A stretch of DNA of 64,000 nt from Phytophthora colocasiae (Eukaryota > Oomycota > Peronosporomycetes > Peronosporales > Peronosporaceae). Location: positions 1,426,001 through 1,490,000 of the forward strand of contig JAGKQI010000052.1 in NCBI GenBank assembly GCA_018806915.1. Direction: 5' to 3'. Position numbers and translations under genes: made by a program. The first letter of the stretch is position 1; the number at the start of each line of letters is the position of its first letter. The notes beneath the pieces were generated by a model that worked only from the letters and a program-made list of their open reading frames with translations, searched no databases and was not told the origin of the DNA. Positions 42,317-50,870 of the stretch are shown piece by piece.

Positions 42317-42355
42317 CTGGAATGCAGAGTGCAGTTAGCGGCAAAAACCGAAGTG
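42317..42355 (-). promoter_or_regulatory. Conserved block upstream of the 41518 gene
   Basis: Minus strand CACTTCGGTTTTTGCCGCTA then ACTGCACTCTGCATTCCAG, closely matching 40585-40623. Conservation between paralogues against diverged flanks suggests a functional core promoter or start-site region. Confidence 0.5.
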
Positions 42356-42786
42356 ACTTTGTGTTAGCACGTTTGCTGTGCCGTTAAGCAAGGCAGGGAA
42401 GGGTTTGTGGCAATCGAACCACGCATGTGTTTGCTTCACTGAAATACCTCAACACCGTCAGCCTAGGATCGGATCGATTTGAAAACGTGTGGGGTGGGGG
42501 TTAATCTACACGAAATACGGCGGAGGACAAGCCATGTGCAACTACACGACAGATGCAATCGGGAGATCGCATGGACGTTGTTCAGTTCGGTGGCCACTCG
42601 CATAGCCATTCGTACTGCACCATTGAGAATCTTCTAGATACATTGTATTCCGCCTCTCTTCAGAGGAATACTGTAGAGTTAAAGTCCCGAAGTACAGTAG
42701 TTACATGTTCTGACTTCGATCACAAGAGTTGAGTTGCAATTTGTGACTCTAATGCCTCTCCACTTTCAAATCCGCTGTGACGAACC
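42356..42786. other. No recognised gene
   Basis: Upstream sequence of the 41518 gene, with no feature that I can name. Confidence 0.5.
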
Positions 42787-42796
42787 TAAAAGGCTG

Positions 42797-43846
42797 GAGG
42801 AATTTCCATAAAGGAGTACCTAGCTACTGATTTTTGTTCTACCACACCAAATTGCATTTCGAAGTTGTCCAGTATACCGGTTTGCATCGGTCAAATTCAA
42901 AGTATCCAAGTGAGGACGTAGACAATCGCCTGATGGTCATCTTCACGCAGGTTCTCAAGCGCAAGCACTGGAAGGACATCACGAAGAACCAGAGTCCATA
43001 CAGCATTTCCAACAGACATACAGCAGAGCATTTCGCCCCTGGCCAACTACCTGCACGCTACTACGGGACACGACATTGCTCATGCCACCAATTGTAGCGA
43101 ATCTACCAGAACAAGGCAAACGTGGGTTAAAGCCTGGACCCAAGCCCAAACACAAACGCAAGACTGCAAAGAGAAAGGCATAAAGCAGCAACACGAGATA
43201 TATAGGCAAGACTCAGAGCATTGGATATTTACATAGTCACCTGTATTTCCTTACATTTAAAAGTGCAATTATTGCATTGAGCGCTATCTAGATCAACATG
43301 GGTCAGCACCACACGAATTTTTGCAATGCGACAGCGGCGACACGTCCTGCAAGTGAAGTTCTTGCAGCCTCTCCGATGAGTCATTACCACTCAGGATAGC
43401 TGCCTGCACGGTCGCACCGTACGCCACAGCCTTGTCTTGGTGAATCATCTTGTTAGGTTCCTTGTCGTTGAAGAAATTCGACGGCTCTCTGACGCTTAGA
43501 GTCGCGCAAAATCTCTCTATCGTCTTGCAGAAGAAGTCGCCGCGAAGTTGATACCGTCGAAGAGAGAGTTGATCTCGACGTAAACCTGAGTTGGCAACGA
43601 CAGCGTACGCTTACACACTTGGAGGCCGTCAGCAAACAACGAAAAGCGCGCTGGTTCTTCGTGATGTCCTTCCAGTGCTTGCGCTTGAGAACCTGCGTGA
43701 AGATGACCATCAGGCGATTGTCTACGTCCTCACTTGGATACTTTGAATTTGACCGATGCAAACCGGTATACTGGACAACTTCGAAATGCAATTTGGTGTG
43801 GTAGAACAAAAAACAGTAGCTAGGTACTCCTTTATGGAAATTCCTC
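42797..43846. mobile_element. Pack-MULE-like element carrying an HSP70 gene fragment
   Basis: The 196-base arms 42797-42992 and 43651-43846 are reverse complements with one difference seen. A perfect 10-base direct repeat, TAAAAGGCTG, flanks the element (42787-42796 and 43847-43856), the 9-11 base target duplication typical of Mutator-like elements. The interior holds HSP70-derived coding sequence on the minus strand and a basic peptide on the plus strand (GLKPGPKPKHKRKTAKRKA before TAA near 43183) of a kind seen at MULE transposase ends. The inner 80-90 bases of both arms are themselves HSP70-derived. Confidence 0.8.
43318..43846 (-). pseudogene. HSP70 gene fragment (captured, internally deleted)
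   Basis: The minus strand reads EDVDNRLMVIFTQVLKRKHW and KDITKNQRAF, then in another frame [16 protein letters not shown], a deletion, and [20 protein letters not shown] followed by AILSGND and LQDVSPLS. These match HSP70 ATPase-domain motifs in order (GEDFDNR, KRKHKKDI, IEIDSLFEGIDF, PDEAVAYGAAVQAAIL, DVxPLS). The fragment corresponds to about residues 230-400 of a typical HSP70 with the middle missing. It lies inside the Pack-MULE. Confidence 0.85.
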
Positions 43847-43941
43847 TAAAAGGCTGCCACCGACTTTCGCTGTTTGGATAGGCAACAAGCTCAACAGTAC
43901 GAGTTCCCCATATGGGATTAATCCAAGCTGGTACCGGCACA

Positions 43942-44062
43942 TGTACACCTTTTCTCGGGCAGAATGGCATATTTTCTAAGCATAGTAGTTTTTTCAAAAA
44001 ATCGAAAATTGGATAATAAGTTTTTTTAGGCAATGTGGCTAAGTACGTTCTTTTCTCAACCA
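43942..44062 (-). repeat. Dispersed repeat, copy 1
   Basis: Its reverse complement shares CGTACTTAGCCACATTGC and a second block starting CTATGCTTAGA and ending GCCCGAGAAAAG, in the same order and spacing, with 50133-50275. It is an unnamed dispersed element with no coding content. Confidence 0.7.
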
Positions 44063-44282
44063 AAGTGGACCCCTACTGACCTAACGAGACATAGTAAAAA
44101 CACACGTCGTGGTGTGGTCAACACACAGGACGTGTGCACACCACACATTGCCATTGGTGGATTGCGAGGGAGGATGGGCGGGGTCAAAGACCAGCCATAC
44201 CACGCGCCTATCCCGCCCGTCCGCCGCCTTCCATCCATGCTCATTCACCAACTCGCCGGCAAGACCCAAGGACATCTTCACA

Positions 44283-44800
44283 GGCGCGACCTGCCTCGGC
44301 ACGCTGCACGGCACGGCGGCGCCCGTGAACACTGGCGGAACGGACGACACGGACGACACGGATGAGGGCGCGACCTGCCTCGGCACGCTGCACGGCACGG
44401 CGGCACGGACGACACAGAGGCCAACACAGGCGGCACGGACGACATGGATAAGGGCGCGACCTGCCTCGGCACGCTGCACGGCACGGCGGCGCCCGTGAAC
44501 ACTGGCGGAACGGACGACACGGACGACATGGATGAGGGCGCGACCTGCCTCGGCACGCTGCACGGCACGGCGGCGCCCGTGAACACTGGCGGAACGGACG
44601 ACACGGACGACACGGATGAGGGCGCGACCTGCCTCGGCACGCTGCACGGCACGGCGGCGCCTGTGAACACTGGCGGAACGGACGACACGGACGAAACGGA
44701 TGTGGGCGCGACCTGCCTCGGCACGCTGCACGGCACGGCGGCGCCCACGAATACTGGCGGCACAGACGACACAGAGGCCAACACAGGCGGCACGGACGAC
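44283..44800. repeat. 84-bp minisatellite (six copies)
   Basis: Copies begin at 44283, 44367, 44453, 44537, 44621 and 44705 with GGCGCGACCTGCCTCGGCAC. The second copy is altered and has two extra bases, shifting the frame. On the plus strand each unit encodes 28 residues (GATCLGTLHGTAAPVNTGG plus an Asp/Thr-rich end). The opposite strand is also open. Shorter ACTGGCGGCACGGACGACA units continue to about 44820. No start-to-stop gene with other domains surrounds it, so coding status is unclear. Confidence 0.9.
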
Positions 44801-45023
44801 ATGGCGAACACTGGCGGCACGGAGGTGCACATGTGCTGCGTAAGCTCGTGCGGAGCGCGTTGATGGGCTCCTATGCCTTGTACCGCTCTCGCTGATGGCT
44901 CGTGCAGCATACGTGCCACTGTTGTGCCACCTTACTTGCTGCCGTATTCAAGAGGGTAGTCATAGTGGTAGTTAATGCTGTAGGATTAAGCGAATACATG
45001 TAAGTGAAGCTAGTGTTATTAGT

Positions 45024-45518
45024 TCAAACCTCTTTAGCTTCCGCTTCAATAAAGCGTCGTTCAACCTGCTTGTGCACCTTCGCGCGGTACTTCTTTATCT
45101 CGGCAGAAGGTAGATTTTCGGCGGGCTCCAAAGTATCCTCCCACGAGGTTAGGAAAAAAGTGCGCCCATTGACAACTTCGTGGCCTACAATCTTGCGCAT
45201 CTGGTAGGTGGGCTTACCAGACAGGTCCACACCGGCTGGCAACACCCACTCTGCTTCGCCGGCATCGTCGCCTTGAGTAGCTGCCTCAATGAGACGGTCC
45301 TTGGTAATGCGCCCATGTGGTACCGCGTCGAGTAGCCGCTTAATTGCGTCAGCTGGGTTGGCCGAAGGGTCGCGCAAGATGAGGCAGGTGTTTTTGAGGT
45401 ATCGTGCCGCTGCCTCATCAAGGCGACGTTTCCCTTGAGTTTCGAGGTGCAATTTGCAAAACTCAAAGAAGGGCTTGAACGCTGTAGGTGGGGCAGGGTC
45501 GACTTGAAGGGTTGCCAT
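45024..45518 (-). CDS. Small protein with C-terminal chromo-like domain, adjacent to a MULE
   Basis: A 164-residue open frame; ATG 45518 is the first in frame. The N-terminal two thirds are helical (KPFFEFCKLHLETQGKRRLD, DEAAARYLKN). Residues about 110-155 read YQMRKIVGHEVVNGRTFFLT and SWEDTLEPAENLPSAEIKKY, the layout of a chromodomain (hydrophobic strand, W-E-xx-LEP-x-xNL, C-terminal helix). It sits 174 bases downstream of a MULE transposase on the same strand, so it may be that element's second gene. Chromodomains usually bind methylated histone tails; that role is inferred. Confidence 0.55.
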   Translation of the reverse strand: MATLQVDPAPPTAFKPFFEFCKLHLETQGKRRLDEAAARYLKNTCLILRDPSANPADAIKRLLDAVPHGRITKDRLIEAATQGDDAGEAEWVLPAGVDLSGKPTYQMRKIVGHEVVNGRTFFLTSWEDTLEPAENLPSAEIKKYRAKVHKQVERRFIEAEAKEV

Positions 45519-45691
45519 CTTGAATGGAAATGACAATCCTTAAGCCCGAGGAAGCAGCACGCAATTGGTTTCACTTTAGTTTTTAGTTTATTTTTGTTAG
45601 TAGTTTCAATACACTAAAAAGAAGTTTGGCATGCGATGCGTATTGAAAGTTACAGCTAACCTGCACAATCTCATCTACAGCTATTCTATGC

Positions 45692-47567
45692 CTACTCCAA
45701 GCTTAGCGCATGACCATTATTGCGTGGTCTGCCAGCAGCTACGCGTCTAGTTGATGGAGCTTGTGGGCGAGGGCGTTTACGGGTCTTTGAACGGTTGACG
45801 AGAGTTCGCTTTCCATCCGTGCCTGTGTAGCTCCTGACTTGCAGTGCAAATAGCACGTGGATGCAAATTGCGAACTTGAAATGGTACTTGCAGCCACACG
45901 TTTGCGCACAGACATCTACCTCCCAGCCACCATCCGGTTGTCCTTCGACCTCCATGCGGGCGTAGTTAGCACTCCATTTGGGCGGAGACTGGGGCATTTT
46001 CCTTGCTGCGCCCAATCTCAGGCAGGTACACACGAACGCAGCCCCGTGACACCACACGCACAATATTGGGTGTCCGCGATACCAGTAAGAACTCGATGCT
46101 TGACCGGCTGGGTGTCATGTCAAGCAGAAGGTTCCGCTGGCGAAAGTTGCTCACCCGCGATCTCAGCTGTTGCGTCGTCTCAGATGCTTCCTTGAACAGT
46201 CGTGGCGTGACAGATTGGTTCCCGCAGCAATCTGCCAGCAACTGGATAAGAGTACCAATCTTATGTTTCGTCCGAAGGGTGTAGTCACGCTTGATCAGAC
46301 GGTTGAATTGCTCAACAGGGTTGTTCGTGGTGGCGTACCCGCTGGGCGTGTGGAAGCACTGCCAGCGCCACGACTCACTTGACACCCATACGTTGTTGAA
46401 GTACGACTTGAACCCCGCCAGCAAATCGTCCGCCTCCCATTTGGCCAGCACAACCTTGACATGATCGTCATATGCTTCTTGACTTGACGCGAAGTGAAGG
46501 TCGTAAATGTCAGCAACCACGCGTTCGCATAAGTGTCGCGGTACAGCTTTTAGCTTCTCATGCACCTTCGCCATCACATGGTAGAAACACATTAAGTATG
46601 TGTAGTCCGAGTCAACTCCAAACACTTCATCAACAGCATTTTGTTGCGCTACTTCAGCGTCGGCCATGACATACCGTAGGAGCATCTGTTCACCGGTGAC
46701 CGCGGTAAACATTCGACGAAGCGCACTCAGGGCCTTGACATACAGCTCTGTCAGCCGCTGAGAAGTGATGAACATTGCCACCGGATGGAACGAGCGACAT
46801 CGGTCCGACACTCCACATACGATCACAGGATACCCAACTTGGTTCAACTTGAAGGTGGCATCCATATGAAACACGAACGAGGCCGGATCGCGAGCTGCAT
46901 TGCGCAACAGACGCTTTGTCGTCAAGCCCACCAAAAACGGGTGTTCGTCAGAGCCGTTGCCCACGTCAGGCTTGCCGTGACTATCACGTTGCCACCCAAA
47001 CGAAAATGGTTTCGTGTCGGACATCCCAGGGTCATACGCCAGCTGGGATATTTGCTCCAAGATGTCATCATAGTCATCGCTCTTGTGCAGGTTCGTCTTG
47101 GCAAAATGGCTGACGAACCACTGGACTTTGCGCAAGTCAGGAGAGATTCGTCCGCGATACCGAAGCGACGGCCCATAGCATTGCGAATTCGCGCGGGCTT
47201 CATTCCTTCCGTCGCCATTTCCCGGCAGAATTCTTTCAGCCGGGGCGTCAGCGTCGGCTTTGACCGGATCACGAACCTCAGTCTCGTGCATACCACACTC
47301 CTTGAGCGACACACGGTTGAGCTCCGGGCACGTGAGCACCTTTCCAATCCAGGGACACGCGGCATACGGTGTGGCAGCCCTACATGTTTCCGAGGAGCAC
47401 CTGAGCAGCTGGTATCGCATCTTATGCGGTCTTCCTAAGCCGCATGTGCCGTCACAGGGGACCAGTTGGCTCTTGGCAATGACGAACGCCTTCATGTCCT
47501 CCATCAACAGATGTGCGTCAGCGACTGCCATGTTGGTGCAGATGTTCGTCCAGTTAAATTGCGTCAT
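45692..47567 (-). pseudogene. MULE transposase with SWIM-type finger, one frameshift
   Basis: The main frame (47567-45966, 533 codons) has a Cys-rich N terminus (CDGTCGLG, LRCSSETCRA), the MULE catalytic core FVFHMDATFKLN (Asp), VMADAEVAQQNAV (Asp), CFYHVMAKVHEKL and NNPVEQFNRLIKRDY (Glu). A one-base shift near 46000 moves to a frame ending with CGCKYHFKFAICIHVLFAL, the SWIM zinc finger, and a basic tail (to 45692). Only this shift seems to break it, so it is recently dead or a sequence error. No terminal inverted repeats were found by eye. Confidence 0.85.
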
Positions 47568-48117
47568 GGTTGACGAACAGACTTGGGGGGAGGGCCGGAG
47601 AGGGGAGAGGAGTGGTGTGGGGGCAACGTGTTTTGTTGTTGTGAGCGGAAATCTGCCTAGTGCAACAGCGCATAACGACTTGTTTCATTGGTAGAAATTA
47701 GGCTTAAAAACCAACCTTGATAGGCTGGTGTGCAACCACCTGCATTTGGTGTGATCATTCTCTACAACGGGTGATGCGTGTACACTACGTGTGAACCACA
47801 CTAATCTAGTGTGGTGTGTAAACAAGTGTTGTGTTATCGCAAGCTTTGTGTGTCACTCCTTTGTCTTGTGTGTTTTTCCTGTTCTGTCACCTAACGACAT
47901 GTCTTCGCCTCTCTCCGCTAAAAAAATATTCTTCAAGCAGTGTCTCTCCATGCGCCACACCAAACGCTGCGTTAGAACATGCCTGCTCTCTTCGACCGCC
48001 TCTTTCAGAAGCGCTGTCCTGTGTGCTGTGAGGGAATCATACTCACCGCGCACCAAAAACTCTTGTCGCTTTGTACATGTAGCAATATGTCCTTTCATGT
48101 GTGCCTTCAGCACACTA
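47568..48117. other. Mostly non-coding; possible small Cys-rich fragment at 47980-48117
   Basis: A plus-strand frame from ATG 47980 reads MPALFDRLFQKRCPVCC and LCTCSNMSFHVCL, a Cys/His pattern like a zinc-binding fragment, until the Tc-type insertion at 48118 cuts it. The rest, including GT-rich runs near 47740-47840, shows nothing that I recognise. Confidence 0.35.
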
Positions 48118-49548
48118 CACCATTGCACGGCGTTATTCACAAAGTGCGCACTGGAAATCAAACAATGCGCACTCAAATTCACAAAGCGCGCGCTGAAAAT
48201 CAAAAACACCTGTTATACTTTATACCTTTTAAAGAACATTGATTGTCAAATGTAATTGGAATTATTATGTACCAACTTCCATGTCAAGCATGCCTAATGC
48301 ACGTTGATGATGAACCAGTGAGTGGCAAAAGGCGCGGTTGCACAGCTCTGGTGTTACCACCTCCTCAAAGAGAGGGTCAGCAGCCATCTTAAGAAATTCA
48401 GAGCGGTGCTCTGTAATCGTTGTTCCTGCCGGTACACATATGATGGCAGGTCGTTGCCGTGCAAGAAAACGCTTGACTGCACTTTTGTAGACGGAAAAAA
48501 CATTCTCAATTGGGTTCAACATTGGCGAGTAAGGCCCAAGTTTTAGCATTTCTGCACCCTCGAATTCTTCTTCATCGAAAAACGGCATCGGCGCGAGCGT
48601 GACACGGCGCATTGTCGAGCACCACCACCACATTGTCCAGCGAATGTGTCACTCTGATGTGACGCAAGAAGCGCCGGATGAACTCGTTGGCTAGGTCGGC
48701 AGTGAAGGAGCCAAACTGCGACTCTTGGTAAGCAATCCCAGTACTCGATATCACTGCAATTACGTGTATGTTTCTGCCTTTGCTAGCGACGACAGTCTGT
48801 ACGGCACGGGTGCCGCGTGCGCTCCATCCAGTCCCACGTGAACACCACAAATTGAAGTTGGTTTCGTCCAGATAGAACACCGTCTTGTTGTTTACTAGCG
48901 CTGCGTAGAACTTGACCACGTAGTCTGCTCGCTTCTGCTTGTTGACTAGGCTATTGCGCGTTGTCACGTCACGGTGGAGCTTCTTTACAGTAAAATTTCA
49001 AGCGTCGAGTTCACGGCGAACCGTTTCGCGATTTAGCTTCACACCAAACTTCTGGTCGATCATTCTCGCCATGTCGACGCACGGTAGCTCTGGTGTGGTG
49101 GCTAGTTCGTTGAGAATGTAGTCCACGTGCTCAGGAAGTATCTTTTTCTCCGATCCACCACGCTTTTTCTGCTTGTCACTCCAGTCGCCAGACTCCTTAG
49201 CAGCCTTTATCCACCCCCATGCTGTGCGCTCACCAACATCGTACAGTTCTGCAGTTTCCTTCCAGTTGCCTTCGCCCTTGGCTACACGCAATACTGCTGC
49301 CCGAATGTGGAGGGGGTATCTCTTGTAGCTAGTTGGCATCGCGCCAAAATTGAGAATCAAGTGTCGCCAGAGGGAGAGTTTGGCGCCAAACGTGCCGAGC
49401 CGAGTCAATAAATCTACCGTATAATCTCATAATTTGATGAGTATAAATTCGTGCAGGTGTTTTTGATTTTCAGCGCGCGCTTTGTGAATTTGAGTGCGCA
49501 TTGTTTGATTTCCAGTGCGCACTTTGTGAATAACGCCGTGCAATGGTG
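48118..49548 (-). mobile_element. Tc/IS630-type element with 95-bp inverted repeats
   Basis: Arms 48118-48212 and 49454-49548 are exact reverse complements by eye, starting CACCATTGCACGGCGTTATT. Each is flanked by TA (48116-48117 and 49549-49550). Inside each arm the motif CACAAAGYGCGCRCTGRAAATC occurs twice, with a related TGCGCACTCAAATT between, probably repeated transposase binding sites. The transposase gene runs on the minus strand. Confidence 0.9.
48265..49339 (-). pseudogene. Tc/IS630-type transposase with one stop and one frameshift
   Basis: From ATG 49339: helix-turn-helix N terminus (AAVLRVAKGEGNWKETAELY), GWIKAAKESGDWSDK, then an in-frame TGA near 48999. The frame goes on with FYLDETNFNLWCSRGTGW (first Asp) and VVVLDNAPCHARA (second Asp). 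A one-base deletion near 48600 shifts to LGPYSPMLNPIENVFSVY (catalytic Glu) and the C terminus to 48265. All three catalytic residues are present. Confidence 0.85.
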
Positions 49549-49586
49549 TAAAACAGCCCTCGATTGCGTTACACAAAGGACTATAT

Positions 49587-49998
49587 GAGGCCCCGCAACA
49601 AACTGATGCTAGTGTACCTTTTCTGTACGTTTGAGTTTTCGAGATAATCGCGTTTGAAGTTGACCAATCAAAATTCGTACATAATCGGACATCAAAAGTT
49701 TGAAGCCAATAATCACTGGGAAAAGGCTTAAAAGTACTCTATTCACACGTTCTTTCCATCAATATACAATACATTAAAAACGGAGCAATATTGACTCGTC
49801 AGCTCTCCTAAACATGTCGAGATTTTGGGGTCTTGAAAACGGAGACATATTTTTTAGATGAACACTACTGATCGGCTATTGAATATCTCGAGACGTACTA
49901 GGGCTTAAAATAAGCACAAGACGCGGCTCTATCGAATAGTGTGCTTAGTCGCGATTCGTATTTAAATGCGATAGCATCAGTTTGTTTTGCGGGGCCTC
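49587..49998. mobile_element. Small MITE with imperfect 25-28 bp inverted ends
   Basis: GAGGCCCCGCAACAAACTGA at 49587 is matched by the reverse complement of 49971-49998 (GAGGCCCCGCAAAACAAACT), two extra A residues apart. The 412-base interior is AT-rich and has no coding frame. No target duplication was recognised, so the family is unassigned. Confidence 0.65.
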
Positions 49999-50132
49999 CC
50001 CGCCATATTATGGCGCTAAACGAAGAATAACTAGCTTGTTGCTGTTGACAATGTCATCGGCAACGAGCTTTTCCCGGGCTAGCGTTTCCACTTGGCTTCG
50101 CAGGTGGCGAGAAAGCGCTGGTGAATAAGGAC

Positions 50133-50275
50133 CAGCCATTTTGCTTGAGAAACAAATCGTACTTAGCCACATTGCTTTAAAATCGTACTTACCAGAGAAA
50201 ATATTAAGTTGCACGAGTGATTAAAAACCACTATGCTTAGAGAATATGCCATTCTGCCCGAGAAAAGATGTAATG
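50133..50275 (+). repeat. Dispersed repeat, copy 2
   Basis: Inverted relative to 43942-44062, sharing two blocks of about 18 and 40 bases with few differences. It is followed directly by the sequence related to the Harbinger target site. Confidence 0.7.
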
Positions 50276-50284
50276 TACTCCACC

Positions 50285-50345
50285 ACACATGGGAGTTGTT
50301 AATCCCACTACCAAACTGTTATTATTCGCACTAGACATGTACCCA
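50285..50345 (-). repeat. Paralogue of the Harbinger insertion site (empty site)
   Basis: Its reverse complement, TGTCTAGTGCGAATAA then CAGTTT then AGTGGGATTAACAACTCCCA, matches the left flank at 55398-55433 up to GGGATTA. It then continues with ACAACTCCCA, which lies beyond the right end of the Harbinger element at 57456-57465. It therefore represents the site without the insertion. Confidence 0.6.
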
Positions 50346-50527
50346 ATCATAGGTACAACAGTCTGTAGTAGTAGGAGAGTGAAAGTGTTAATCCGTAGGA
50401 CCACTTCTATACAAAAAGATTCATTAATCCGATCTTAATGTGTGTGCTTAAAAACTGAAGTATCTAACACATCCGTCTTCATCTACGCTGTCGTAGACTG
50501 AATAGTTACTCGTTCTGTCTCGTGTCG

Positions 50528-50866
50528 TCAGTACATCAGGTATTTCAGTTGGAAGGGGTTGACGGCTAGTTGTCGACATCGTTGCCTCGTCACGTTCAAA
50601 AGTGCTTCAGGATCGACGCGTACCTGTATCTCCGCAACCTTTCTTGTGAGATTTTTTATGCTTTTTGTAATTCGAGCGGCGGTTTTTTTTATGTCGGGCT
50701 CAAATACAATGGCTAGTGGAGGCGGAGGTTCTGTAAACCGATCAACTTTCCAGTGCACGTGAAAATCCGACACAATCAGCGCTTTTCCCTCTTCTTTTAA
50801 CCGCCTTAGGCGATGAGGGCAGGGAAGGCCGGTTGAACGTGTAAATTCTCCGCTGCACGAATTCAC
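50528..50866 (-). pseudogene. C-terminal (SWIM-type) end of the FAR1-type MULE, separated by a pogo insertion
   Basis: The frame reads NSCSGEFTRSTGLPCPHRL, the Cys-His pattern that ends MULE/FAR1 transposases, then DFHVHWKVDRFTEPPPP and a helical tail. It continues the gene at 53069-54769, separated by the pogo element 50871-52829. Confidence 0.75.
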
Positions 50867-50870
50867 GATA

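Larger units (their letters stand above)
49999..50527. other. Repeat-derived spacer
   Basis: It contains the dispersed repeat copy at 50133-50275 and the Harbinger-flank-related sequence at 50285-50345. A short minus-strand frame (50008-50150, MAGPYSPALSRHLRSQVETL) looks protein-like but is unassigned. Confidence 0.5.

Noticed and set aside
44283..44820. CRISPR-like array
   Set aside because: The units are contiguous 84-bp tandem repeats without unique spacers, in a eukaryotic context; this is a minisatellite.
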